Shown here: positions 34,525 through 42,590 of the stretch, one piece after another | How positions within the stretch are numbered: the first letter of the stretch is position 1 | Layout of the letters: every line of letters starts with the position of its first letter | DNA from: Chryseobacterium sp. SORGH_AS_0447 | Lineage (GTDB): Bacteria > Bacteroidota > Bacteroidia > Flavobacteriales > Weeksellaceae | Length of the DNA stretch: 64,000 nucleotides | Assembly: GCF_030818695.1 (NCBI RefSeq) | Contig: NZ_JAUTAR010000001.1 | Span: 924,501 to 988,500 of the forward strand | Direction: 5' to 3' | The notes under the pieces: model-generated | Told to the model about the DNA's origin: nothing | The model's input: the letters and a program-made list of their open reading frames with translations, nothing else | The model's database searches: none | Position numbers and translations under genes: made by a program

Positions 34525-35022
34525 TTAAAAATGAATATCAATATATTCAACAAATCCCGAACCATTTACCATATCCTGAAGCCGGTACGTTTTTCCGCCG
34601 TCTTTAGACATGAAGGTTTTAGTTCCTTTTCTTACATAAGGCTTTCCATTTTCGCTTTCAGAAATATCACCGGTGAAATTCATGTGCTTGTCAGAAACAG
34701 TGGCCATGAAGCCTTTTATAGTAAGGGAATTTTTTCCTGATGTAATGGTTCCTGAAACATCGTAATGATCTGCTTCGCCGTCAATCTTTTTAAATTTAAC
34801 GGTTCCTGACGAATTCATAAGGCTGTGGGTCAGCTTATGGGTTCCGCTGAAATCTTTGAAATGATTTTTAGACCGGATGCTGTCGTTGATCTTAGTTCTT
34901 GCAGCATTAATGGAATCTACTATTTTGGTACTGTCCACTTTGTCCACAGTGGGAGTTGTTTCTTTTTTAGAACATGAAACGGCTAAGGCTGTAAGTGCAA
35001 TGGCGGTTAAAAAGTTTTTCAT
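34525..35022 (-). CDS. Hypothetical lipoprotein
   Basis: This 165-aa protein has a lipoprotein signal (MKNFLTAIALTALAVSC) followed by SKKE, so it probably stays on the periplasmic side. A short charged helical spacer (about residues 25-55) precedes a beta-rich domain with SGTVKFKKIDGEADHYDVSG and GKTYRLQDMVNGSGF. No known family was recognised. It heads an operon with the alpha/beta hydrolase and patatin genes. Confidence 0.75.
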   Translation of the reverse strand: MKNFLTAIALTALAVSCSKKETTPTVDKVDSTKIVDSINAARTKINDSIRSKNHFKDFSGTHKLTHSLMNSSGTVKFKKIDGEADHYDVSGTITSGKNSLTIKGFMATVSDKHMNFTGDISESENGKPYVRKGTKTFMSKDGGKTYRLQDMVNGSGFVEYIDIHF

Positions 35023-35054
35023 TCAATAAAATTATATCCAAAAGTAAATAAAAA

Positions 35055-35077
35055 AGAGCATTTTAAAAATGCCCTTC
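35055..35077 (-). terminator. Terminator after the orphan exbD
   Basis: A short stem (GCATTT with complement, extended past one mismatch) is followed in the minus direction by TTTTTT. Confidence 0.65.
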
Positions 35078-35082
35078 CTGTT

Positions 35083-35607
35083 TTATCTGGTTAATTCTTC
35101 GTAAACTTTCTTCTCCCATGGTTTGATGTCGGTAACACCGTATCTTTCCTTTTTTGAAATTGCAATATTATCCAGCACATCAACGAAATTTTTATAATTG
35201 GCGTCGTCGGTGGGTTCAATAATAATGGTGAAATTTTCTTTTTTAGGCGCTTTATTATAAGCCTCGGAAATAATCTTCGTGATATTCAGCCCGTTGAAAT
35301 CCGTTTCTTTCAGATTATTCTTGTTTAAATCTTCTTTGGACTGCTGATGATAAAATACCCTGTTGTCTTTACCGAGAATAAAAGTAACCTGATTCTTTGG
35401 AAGAATGTCATAATGTTTTGGACTTGGATTGGGATCTTTCGCCGGCAATCCCAGATCCATCACATTCGGTTTTGTAAAATTGGTGGTAAACATAAAGAAG
35501 GTGATCAATAAAAATCCCAGATCTACCATCGGGGTCATATCCACGCGGATTAATTTTTTTCTCTGCTTGCTTCCGCCCTGCTTTTCCTGTGCAATTACTT
35601 CTGCCAT
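35083..35607 (-). CDS. ExbD/TolR family protein, orphan copy
   Basis: This 174-aa protein has a cytoplasmic N-terminus, one transmembrane helix in VDMTPMVDLGFLLITFFMF with the proton-path Asp, and a periplasmic domain ending DIKPWEKKVYEEL. It is clearly paralogous to the second ExbD of the TonB operon (51646-52221), sharing VDMTPMVDLGFLLITFFMF and KPNVMDLGLPAK. No ExbB or TonB gene is next to it, so it would have to borrow an ExbB from elsewhere. It is flanked by a terminator and a 240-base upstream gap in which only a weak TATCTTTT box was noted. Confidence 0.9.
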   Translation of the reverse strand: MAEVIAQEKQGGSKQRKKLIRVDMTPMVDLGFLLITFFMFTTNFTKPNVMDLGLPAKDPNPSPKHYDILPKNQVTFILGKDNRVFYHQQSKEDLNKNNLKETDFNGLNITKIISEAYNKAPKKENFTIIIEPTDDANYKNFVDVLDNIAISKKERYGVTDIKPWEKKVYEELTR

Positions 35608-35802
35608 AATTATTAGTTTTTAAATGTTAAACAGTTTTTAATAAAAGATATTGAATACTTATTTTTATAACGGAATATATACAAAATTCGTACCTGAAAT
35701 ATAAAATCGGTATTAAGTATTAAATTGATTGAGTATTAAACATATTATTTATCAGCAGAATAAAATAAATTCTGTTTAATGAATATCATCCGTATGAAAC
35801 AA

Positions 35803-35830
35803 AAAACTCACGCCTTTCAGCATGAGTTTT
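35803..35830 (-). terminator. Terminator after dsbD
   Basis: On the minus strand AAAACTCATGC pairs with GCGTGAGTTTT (one G-T pair, six-base loop) and is followed by TTTTTT. Confidence 0.85.
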
Positions 35831-35848
35831 AAAAATATTTGAAAATTT

Positions 35849-37924
35849 TTATTTATTCTGTTTATAATAATTGACGCCGCATTCCAGGAATTTTTTGAAT
35901 TTTTCCTTTTCCATGTATCCAGAAACCGGCGTGTTGATCACTTTTCCATCCGGAGTCAGCAAAACATAATGCGGCTGGGAGTTGTTGTTGAAATTTGCGG
36001 TCTGGAACAAGCTCCATCGGTCTCCGATGGTCTGTACTTTTTTCATCTGCCCGTCTCCAAGGTCAATTTTAGTTTTCTGCTCTTCAGGAAGCTCTTCCTT
36101 ATCGTCAACGTATAAAGAAGCGAGCACTACATCATTTTGGAGAATCGGTAGAATATCCGCCTGGCTCCAAACGAATTCCTCCATTTTACGGCAGTTTTCA
36201 CAGCCATAACCGGTAAAGTCGATCAGGATCGGTTTGTTTTCTTTCTTAGCAATTTCAATGGCTTTAAAGAAATCGTGCTCAGGATGCATTCCCAGGATTC
36301 CGTCTTTTTCGTCATGGAAGTAGCTGACGTTCAGCGGAGGCAAAATTCCGCTTAACAGCTGCAGTTTCGGACGGTCGGATGGAATTAATCCTTGGATCAG
36401 GTAAATCACAAAACCGATTCCCAATACACCCAATACTTTTCTTGTGATGGAAATCTTCGGTTTTTTGTCATCGTGCGGGAATCTGATTAATCCGAATAAA
36501 TAGATCACCAAACCGATGGCTACAATAATCCAGATGGCAATGAAGAGTTCTCTTTTAATTAAAAATGTTTTAGAAACAAGATCAGCTTTTGAAAGGAACT
36601 TTAAAGCCAGAGCCAATTCTACAAATCCTAAAACCACTTTTACCGTATTCATCCAGCCCCCTGATTTCGGAAGACTTTGCAAGGCCTGAGGGAACAAAGC
36701 CAGCAATCCGAAGACAATCGCCCAGGCCAGCCCAAAACCGCCTAAAGCAAAGGTTAAGAGCATCGGAACGTTAGCCGAACCGGTAATGGCGCTTCCCAGC
36801 AAACTTCCTAAGATCGGACCTGTACAGGAGAAGGAAACAATCACCAGCGTTAAAGCCATAAAGAAAATTCCGATAATTCCTCCTGCCTCTTCCGCCTTTG
36901 AAGATTTATTGGCAATCGAACTCGGCAGAGTAATGTCGTAGTATCCGAAAAAGCTTCCTGCGAAGAAAATGAAGATAATAAAGAATACAATATTTAGCCA
37001 GACATTGGTCGAAATTTCGTTAAAAATATTTCCTGCGATCCCATCGATCAGGTGGAAAGGTACGCTCAGTAAAACGAAGATGAGCAAAATAAAGAAACCA
37101 TAAATCAGAGCATCTCTTTTCCCTTTCGCCGGGTTTTTATTCCCTTTCGTAAAGAATGAAACCGTTAACGGAATCATGGGGAACACACACGGAGTAAGCA
37201 GGGCAATTAACCCTCCGATAAATCCTAATAAAAGATACGTCCAATAGTTTTCGCTGATCTTGGAAGACCCGGTTCCGCAGTCTGTCAAAGGGTTTTTAAT
37301 ATCGATGGATGATATTTTCAATTGCTTAGGATCCAATTTGGATGATTCCGTTACGGTGATTTCTCCTTCTGAAGGATTCTCCGTAACTGTTTCAACGACT
37401 GCCGGATTTTTTACGGAATTTTTGGCAGGCTCCTCTTTTTCGTCCGTCTTGGTTTCTACAGCGCCCTTTGGTGTTACCTGTTTGTTGAATTCCAGCGTAT
37501 TCGGTGCCAGGCAAACCCTGTCGTCACACGTCTGATAAGTAATTTCTGCAACTACATCTCCAGGCTTTGTTCCGTCTTTTAATTTAAATTTCTGCTTAAA
37601 GCCTGCTGCATCAGAATAAAAAACAATCTTTCCGCCGAAAGCCTCAGAAAATTCTTCATGCTTTTTACCGGTTTCCGTAAATTTCCCGATCAGTTCGATG
37701 TTTTTTCCTGAAACCTTGTAGCTGGTCGGAATTCCGGTGTCTTCAGGAAGATCTTTGGAATAGATGTGCCAGCCGCTTTCCATCGTCGCATTCAGCACCG
37801 CTTCGTATTGGTTGTCGCCTAATTCGTTGATGGTGAATTTAAATTTTACAGGATTTTTGATTTGTGCATTGATTCCGGTTGCCAAAAACAACAGAATCAA
37901 TAAAAACCAGTTTCTAAACTTCAT
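35849..37924 (-). CDS. dsbD: Thiol:disulfide interchange protein DsbD
   Basis: DsbD carries electrons from cytoplasmic thioredoxin across the inner membrane to periplasmic oxidoreductases. The 691-aa protein has a signal peptide (MKFRNWFLLILLFLATGINAQ), an N-terminal periplasmic domain with the Cys pair in TCDDRVCLAP, about eight transmembrane helices with the LTPCVFPMIP cysteine motif and SFSCTGPILGS, and a C-terminal thioredoxin domain with CENC at about residues 575-578. The ATG at 37924, two bases after the tilS stop, gives the proper signal peptide. It is co-transcribed with tilS. Confidence 0.95.
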   Translation of the reverse strand: MKFRNWFLLILLFLATGINAQIKNPVKFKFTINELGDNQYEAVLNATMESGWHIYSKDLPEDTGIPTSYKVSGKNIELIGKFTETGKKHEEFSEAFGGKIVFYSDAAGFKQKFKLKDGTKPGDVVAEITYQTCDDRVCLAPNTLEFNKQVTPKGAVETKTDEKEEPAKNSVKNPAVVETVTENPSEGEITVTESSKLDPKQLKISSIDIKNPLTDCGTGSSKISENYWTYLLLGFIGGLIALLTPCVFPMIPLTVSFFTKGNKNPAKGKRDALIYGFFILLIFVLLSVPFHLIDGIAGNIFNEISTNVWLNIVFFIIFIFFAGSFFGYYDITLPSSIANKSSKAEEAGGIIGIFFMALTLVIVSFSCTGPILGSLLGSAITGSANVPMLLTFALGGFGLAWAIVFGLLALFPQALQSLPKSGGWMNTVKVVLGFVELALALKFLSKADLVSKTFLIKRELFIAIWIIVAIGLVIYLFGLIRFPHDDKKPKISITRKVLGVLGIGFVIYLIQGLIPSDRPKLQLLSGILPPLNVSYFHDEKDGILGMHPEHDFFKAIEIAKKENKPILIDFTGYGCENCRKMEEFVWSQADILPILQNDVVLASLYVDDKEELPEEQKTKIDLGDGQMKKVQTIGDRWSLFQTANFNNNSQPHYVLLTPDGKVINTPVSGYMEKEKFKKFLECGVNYYKQNK

Positions 37925-37925
37925 T

Positions 37926-39245
37926 TTACTTTTTATTAAAAATTTTGAGAATATGTTCGGTATTCTCATCCTTAGAATTTCTTCGGTCCTGTCGGAACGG
38001 AATCACCCCGAGTACGGAATTTTCGCCGTCGGCCAGAAGCCATATTTTTTGCCTCGCTAAAATAGATAATTTTTCGTCCCTAAAAAACTTGGAAACTTTC
38101 TTTTTCCCTGAAAATCCGGAAGGATAAAATTCGTCCCCATCCTTCGGTCTTCGTAAAAGCAAAGGAAAGCGAAGTTTGCGGGCGTCAAAGTCCCATTCGA
38201 AACTTTTATTGATTTCCTCGATTCCCATTATATTTTCGAGATTTAGGGCGATCCGGTTTTCAGAAAAATCATATTTTTCAATTAAAAGAATCTTCTGAGC
38301 ACGGTCCGGTATTTCCGTTTCTGGTTTTTTGATGAAAATCAGTTCGTCATAACTTACCGTCAGCTGATATTCTTCAGATAAAAATAAGCTCCCGTTTTCG
38401 GCAGTAAAAATTTTAGGAATTTCCTGCTCCTGATCAAAACCGTATTTCTTTAAGATTTCAAATTTTACGAAATTACTCTCCCGGCTGAGCTGTTCTTTTG
38501 ATAAAATTTTGTGGGATGGGTTAAACAGAGTAATGCGGTTTTCTATTTCGCCGATCTGCTGCTGAATGAAATCTTTAGCCTGATTCAGATAAGAAGTACT
38601 CTTTCTGAAATTATCTAAAAAATGGTCATTGGTTTCCATCAGTTTCGGAACAATCTCATTCCTGATTTTATTTCTCAGATAATCACTTTTCTTATTAGAG
38701 AGATCTTCCCGGTATTCAATTTGGTTCTCTCTTGCAAAAGCATAAATTTCTTCTTTTGAAAAGGACAGAAGCGGACGCAGAATATGGTTGTCATTGGCCG
38801 GAATTCCACTTAATCCTTGAATTCCCGCTGCTTTTGACAGATTGATGATAAAAGTTTCCAGCTGATCATTCAGATGGTGGGCCGTAACGAGGAATTCCAG
38901 GTTCTCCATCGTCCGGATCTGTTTGAAAAAATCATACCGCAGCTCTCTTGCCCATAGCTGGATGGAATTTTCAGGCTTGCGGTCTTTCTCTGAAACCGAA
39001 TATAAATGAAATTTAATATGGTGCTTTTCGCAGAAGTCCTCTACGGTTTTCTGATCCAGATCCGAATCTTCTCCGCGGAGCTTATAATTGATATGTGCTA
39101 CCTGAAATTTGATCCCTAACTCCTTAAAACAGTACGCCAGAACCATAGAATCAGCACCACCGCTAACGGCAAGCAGATAGCTTTGATTTTCAGGAAAATG
39201 AATTAATTTACCCAGCTGGCTTTTAAACACTGATAGGTTCAACAT
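37926..39245 (-). CDS. tilS: tRNA(Ile)-lysidine synthase
   Basis: TilS converts C34 of the CAU-anticodon tRNA-Ile to lysidine, so that it reads AUA. The 439-aa protein has the PP-loop SGGADS at residues 28-33, TAHHLNDQLETF, and a C-terminal substrate-binding domain with LRFPLLLRRPKDGDEFYP and KKVSKFFRDEK. The ATG at 39245 was chosen. A TTG eight codons upstream is the end of the -7 box. It is essential in organisms that read AUA this way. Confidence 0.95.
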   Translation of the reverse strand: MLNLSVFKSQLGKLIHFPENQSYLLAVSGGADSMVLAYCFKELGIKFQVAHINYKLRGEDSDLDQKTVEDFCEKHHIKFHLYSVSEKDRKPENSIQLWARELRYDFFKQIRTMENLEFLVTAHHLNDQLETFIINLSKAAGIQGLSGIPANDNHILRPLLSFSKEEIYAFARENQIEYREDLSNKKSDYLRNKIRNEIVPKLMETNDHFLDNFRKSTSYLNQAKDFIQQQIGEIENRITLFNPSHKILSKEQLSRESNFVKFEILKKYGFDQEQEIPKIFTAENGSLFLSEEYQLTVSYDELIFIKKPETEIPDRAQKILLIEKYDFSENRIALNLENIMGIEEINKSFEWDFDARKLRFPLLLRRPKDGDEFYPSGFSGKKKVSKFFRDEKLSILARQKIWLLADGENSVLGVIPFRQDRRNSKDENTEHILKIFNKK

Positions 39246-39266
39246 AGAGGTTAGGAATTCTTTATG

Positions 39267-39274
39267 CAAAGATA
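39267..39274 (-). promoter_or_regulatory. -7 promoter box for tilS-dsbD
   Basis: The minus strand reads TATCTTTG. Its last three bases form the false in-frame TTG start of tilS. Confidence 0.7.
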
Positions 39275-39300
39275 ACTCATATAATTAAAATGAATTTTGT

Positions 39301-39308
39301 TACCTTTG
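39301..39308 (+). promoter_or_regulatory. -7 promoter box for the OmpA-family gene
   Basis: TACCTTTG lies 22 bases before the start, divergent from the tilS promoter. Confidence 0.65.
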
Positions 39309-39330
39309 GTCCGTCTAAAAATGATTATTT

Positions 39331-40164
39331 ATGAAAATTTTTAAAATTTTAGCAGTTTCTGCAATGGCGCTGGGAATGACATCTTGTATCAGCAAAAAGC
39401 AGTATGACGCGTTAAGCTCAAATTACAAACAGTGTATAGAAAATGTAGGGGAAAGACAGAGGGAAATTCAGGATCTGAAGTCTCAGAATTCAGCATTGGC
39501 GAGTGAGAACAACTTATTAAAAAGCCAGCATGATGCTTTAAAGTCTTCATTGGATGCATGTCTTTCCAACTCAGGGAAAAGCTCTGCAAATATCGATAAG
39601 CTGGTAGGGGAAATCAACTCTTCCAACTCTTATATCAAGCAATTGATTTCAAGCAATGCGAAAAACGACAGTTTGAATCTGGCATTGTCAAACAAACTGA
39701 AAAGATCTTTGGATAATGTAGCAGACAGCGATGTTCAGGTAAAAGTTCTAAAAGGAGTGGTAATGATTTCACTTTCGGACAAAATGTTATACAAAACCGG
39801 AGATTACAACGTATTGCCTGCCGCTCAGGAAGTGTTAGGAAAAGTAGCTAAAGTAATCAACGATTACGATAAATATTCAGTATTGATCGAAGGAAATACC
39901 GATAATGCGGCTTTAAATTCTCCGAATCTGCCAAGAGACAACTGGGATCTTTCTGCTTTAAGAGGAACTTCCGTAGCAAAAATCTTACAGACTCAGTTTG
40001 GGGTTGATCCTGCAAGAATCACAGCAGGCGGACGTTCCGAATATAATCCTAAAGCAACCAACATGAGCGTTTCCGGAAGAGCTGAAAACAGAAGAACGGA
40101 AATCATCATCATGCCTAAGCTGGATGAATTCATGAAACTGATGGATATTGCACCGAAGAAATAA
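39331..40164 (+). CDS. OmpA-family peptidoglycan-binding lipoprotein
   Basis: This 277-aa protein has a lipoprotein signal ending MTSC (Cys19) followed by ISKKQ, so it probably faces the periplasm. Residues about 25-125 form a long coiled coil. The C-terminal OmpA domain contains VLIEGNTDNAAL, DLSALRGTSVAKIL and AGGRSEYNPKATNMSVSGRAENRRTEI, the Asp and Arg of which bind diaminopimelate in peptidoglycan. It is likely to tether the outer membrane to the wall. It is a single-gene unit with its own promoter and terminator. Confidence 0.92.
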   Translation: MKIFKILAVSAMALGMTSCISKKQYDALSSNYKQCIENVGERQREIQDLKSQNSALASENNLLKSQHDALKSSLDACLSNSGKSSANIDKLVGEINSSNSYIKQLISSNAKNDSLNLALSNKLKRSLDNVADSDVQVKVLKGVVMISLSDKMLYKTGDYNVLPAAQEVLGKVAKVINDYDKYSVLIEGNTDNAALNSPNLPRDNWDLSALRGTSVAKILQTQFGVDPARITAGGRSEYNPKATNMSVSGRAENRRTEIIIMPKLDEFMKLMDIAPKK

Positions 40165-40190
40165 TTTAAATATCCTAATCAATAAAAAAG

Positions 40191-40214
40191 AAATCCCGAA
40201 GCAATTCGGGATTT
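40191..40214. terminator. Terminator after the OmpA-family gene
   Basis: A 10-bp perfect stem (AAATCCCGAA and complement, loop GCAA) with A-rich and T-rich flanks can serve both directions. Confidence 0.85.
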
Positions 40215-40228
40215 TCTTTTTTAGCTCA

Positions 40229-40384
40229 TCAAATCACATCTTCTTTTTTAAGGAGAGAAATAATTCTTTGAAAAAATGAATTGGATATTTCTTGCTTTGT
40301 TTTCTTTGAAAAAGAACCCGAGGTGCCTTTCGGCACCGGATTCTTTTGATTCTCGTGGTTAATTTGTTTTTTTTCTGAAAACAT
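40229..40384 (-). CDS. Possible small protein of unknown function (51 aa)
   Basis: An open frame from the ATG at 40384 encodes MFSEKKQINHENQKNPVPK and a lysine/serine-rich remainder ending LLKKEDVI. A consensus -7 box lies just upstream (40412-40419) and a terminator lies downstream, which favours a transcript. A GC-rich hairpin (GGTGCC-TTTC-GGCACC, 40322-40337) sits inside it, so a non-coding RNA or a mere relic is also possible. No family was recognised and no signal peptide or membrane segment is present. Confidence 0.35.
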   Translation of the reverse strand: MFSEKKQINHENQKNPVPKGTSGSFSKKTKQEISNSFFQRIISLLKKEDVI

Positions 40385-40411
40385 TATTTCGTGTGTTTTT
40401 ACCCCTCGATG

Positions 40412-40419
40412 CAAAGGTA
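40412..40419 (-). promoter_or_regulatory. -7 promoter box upstream of the 51-codon frame
   Basis: The minus strand reads TACCTTTG about 28 bases before the ATG at 40384. It has the same arrangement (false in-frame TTG) as several confirmed genes in this window. Confidence 0.5.
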
Positions 40420-40556
40420 GATTGATCTGGAAAACGGCACCATCCGTATTTTTACGGTATTTATATCCGGGATTTTCCCATGTCTTCAGAATCTTTGGGT
40501 TTATTTATGCGTTTTTGTTATATTTAAGTAAATTTGAATTGCCTAAAATTTGTAGA

Positions 40557-41204
40557 ATGAGCTTTTTTGAAGAAAAAAATCCGGAGATGGACAGGTACCT
40601 TGAAACCCATGCTTCGTCGGAACCTGAAATCCTGAGAAAACTAAGACGGGAGACTTATCAGAAGACTACGCAACCGCATATGATTTCGGGATACCAGCAG
40701 GGAAGATTGCTGACGATTATCTCCCGGATGATGCAGCCCAGAAATATTCTGGAGATAGGAACCTTTACCGGCTATGCCACGCTCTGCCTTACGGAAGGAA
40801 TGGCAAAAGACGGAAAAATAACGACTTTGGATGTAAATGAAGATTTAGCCTATCTCCCGAGAAAATATTTTGCAGAAAGTGAGTTTTCGAGGCAGATCGA
40901 TTTCAGGCTTCAGGATGCAAAAGAATTTCTAAAGGAAACGGATGAGGTTTTCGATCTGGTTTTTATTGATGCGGATAAAGAAAATTACGCAGAATATTTC
41001 AGGCTGATCAAGCCAAGGACAAAATCAGGATCGGTCGTAATGTTCGATAACGTGCTTTGGTACGGAAAAGTGCTGGAGGAAAACCCTAAGCAGAAATCTA
41101 CCCAGGTAATTAAGGAATTGAATGATTTGATCGCGAAAGATGACGATTTTGAAAATCTTATTTTACCTTTGCGGGACGGGGTGAATTTCCTGAGAAGAAA
41201 ATAG
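40557..41204 (+). CDS. SAM-dependent O-methyltransferase
   Basis: This 215-aa class I methyltransferase of the caffeoyl-CoA/catechol O-methyltransferase type has the SAM loop ILEIGTFTGYATLCLTE, the acidic TLDVNEDLAYLPRKYF, and the metal-site stretch DLVFIDADKENYAEYF followed by MFDNVLWYGKV. Divalent-metal-dependent methylation of a small catechol-like or CoA-linked substrate is likely. The true substrate is unknown. The start was set at MSFFEEKNPEMDRYL; a longer frame upstream has no support. It begins a plus-strand group leading to waaA. Confidence 0.9.
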   Translation: MSFFEEKNPEMDRYLETHASSEPEILRKLRRETYQKTTQPHMISGYQQGRLLTIISRMMQPRNILEIGTFTGYATLCLTEGMAKDGKITTLDVNEDLAYLPRKYFAESEFSRQIDFRLQDAKEFLKETDEVFDLVFIDADKENYAEYFRLIKPRTKSGSVVMFDNVLWYGKVLEENPKQKSTQVIKELNDLIAKDDDFENLILPLRDGVNFLRRK

Positions 41205-41214
41205 ATGAAGGTGA

Positions 41215-41275
41215 GTTTAAAGTTAAGATATGTGAAATGATTTCTAAATCTTAACCTGAACCTTAAACGTAATAT
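41215..41275. repeat. Imperfect inverted repeat between the methyltransferase and NlpC/P60 genes
   Basis: GTTTAA-AGTTAAGAT near 41216-41230 is mirrored by ATCTTAAC and TTAAAC near 41249-41270. The stems are interrupted, and no T-tract follows, so it is not a clear terminator. Confidence 0.4.
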
Positions 41276-41281
41276 AAACTG

Positions 41282-41998
41282 ATGAATAAAGGAATTTGTA
41301 GTGTCACAGTTGCACCGGTCCGGGCAGAAGCTTCTGACCGTGCTGAAATCGTTACCGAAATACTTTTTGGCGAAAGTGCGGATATTCTGGAAGTCAATAA
41401 GAACTGGACGAGAATAAAAATGCACTACGACGGTTATGAAGGATGGATGGATACCAAACAGATCCGTCCGGTGGCAGATGAAATCTTGGCAAAACGTAAA
41501 GTGACCGTCGTAACCGAAGATTTTGCATCGGTGTTGATGAATGACGGGAAAACCTTGCTTTCGATGGGTTCGGAAGTGGAGTTTCCGGCGGTTGCTTCCA
41601 GACGGAGCCATGATGTACGTGAAAGTATTGCTTTGACGGCTAAAGAATTTATCAACGTCCCATACTTATGGGGCGGGAAAAGCTTTTTTGCGGTGGACTG
41701 TTCCGGATTTACCCAGCTGGTCTATAAAATTCATGAGATTAAATTACCCAGAGATGCTTCCCAGCAGGTAAACGTTGGGGAATCTTTAAGCTTTGTTGAA
41801 GAAAGCCGGCCCGGCGATCTTGCCTTTTTTGAAAACCCGGAAGGGAAAATCGTTCATGTCGGCATCATGCTGGAAAATCAGAGGATTATCCACGCTTCGG
41901 GAAAAGTAAGAATCGATACGCTGGATTCTACCGGGATCTTCAATAAAGAACTGAACAAGCATACGCATAAGCTGAGAGTGATTAAAAGTGTAATCTAA
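41282..41998 (+). CDS. Cytoplasmic NlpC/P60 peptidase with SH3 domains
   Basis: This 238-aa C40 cysteine peptidase has SH3b-like domains in residues 1-115 and a catalytic domain with Cys140 in AVDCSGFTQ, His192 in KIVHVGIML and a third polar residue near His204 (RIIHASGKVR). It resembles YkfC-type gamma-D-glutamyl-L-diamino acid endopeptidases. No signal peptide is present, which fits recycling of imported wall peptides in the cytoplasm rather than wall remodelling. The order SH3-NlpC/P60 and length match that family. It is 18 bases upstream of the DUF1648 gene. Confidence 0.9.
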   Translation: MNKGICSVTVAPVRAEASDRAEIVTEILFGESADILEVNKNWTRIKMHYDGYEGWMDTKQIRPVADEILAKRKVTVVTEDFASVLMNDGKTLLSMGSEVEFPAVASRRSHDVRESIALTAKEFINVPYLWGGKSFFAVDCSGFTQLVYKIHEIKLPRDASQQVNVGESLSFVEESRPGDLAFFENPEGKIVHVGIMLENQRIIHASGKVRIDTLDSTGIFNKELNKHTHKLRVIKSVI

Positions 41999-42016
41999 AA
42001 TTACAACAGATCTGAA

Positions 42017-42484
42017 ATGGAAAATATTCTTTTGGGCATTTTCGATATTTTAAATTTTGGATTGCTGGTTTTCTTGTGGTGGTTTACCATAAAACACTAT
42101 AAACTTTTACCACAGATTATTCCTACCCATTTCGATTTCGACGGAAAGGCAGATAACTTCGGCAGTAAAAAATATTCTTTTCTCATGCCGGTGGTTTTAA
42201 CCGTTCTGTATTTTTTCTTTGCTTATTTGGTCAGTAATCCAGGAGCTTCCAATTATCCCGTAGAAATTACCGAAGAGAATAAAAATGCACAATTTTTGAT
42301 AATGAAAATTTTTGTAAGATGGCTCTTGCTGTTGATCTCTCTAATCTTTCTGAACAGCCAGGATTATATGTTCAGATACTCCAGGGATGAAGAAGCAAAG
42401 CCTAAGATAGCAATGTCTTCGGCCTTGTTTTCGGTGATTGGTAGCCTGATTGTTTTGTTCATTTTCGTAGGTATTTTTAAATGA
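42017..42484 (+). CDS. DUF1648-domain membrane protein
   Basis: This 155-aa protein has about four transmembrane helices and the DUF1648 motif LPQIIPTHFDFDGKADNFGSK between helices 1 and 2, as in the SdpI-type membrane proteins. The molecular role is unknown. Its stop codon overlaps an ATG (ATGA) that opens a 33-codon frame leading to waaA. Confidence 0.85.
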   Translation: MENILLGIFDILNFGLLVFLWWFTIKHYKLLPQIIPTHFDFDGKADNFGSKKYSFLMPVVLTVLYFFFAYLVSNPGASNYPVEITEENKNAQFLIMKIFVRWLLLLISLIFLNSQDYMFRYSRDEEAKPKIAMSSALFSVIGSLIVLFIFVGIFK

Positions 42485-42582
42485 TGCAACAAAATAGTTC
42501 AGAAGTAAATATTTTTGACGAATTAACGGGCTTAATGTCTTTAGATTTTGGACCTTTTAACATAATGATCGTAAAAAATTAA
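42481..42582 (+). CDS. Possible small protein between the DUF1648 gene and waaA (33 codons)
   Basis: An ATG overlaps the DUF1648 stop (AATGATG) and opens a frame that reads MMQQNSSEVNIFDELTGLM and ends LDFGPFNIMIVKN just 8 bases before the waaA start. It fills the whole 106-base gap, with classic coupling geometry on both sides. It has no signal peptide or clear membrane helix and matches no family I know. It could be a real microprotein, a translational coupler, or chance in an AT-rich gap. Confidence 0.35.
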   Translation: MMQQNSSEVNIFDELTGLMSLDFGPFNIMIVKN

Positions 42583-42590
42583 AATTGAAT

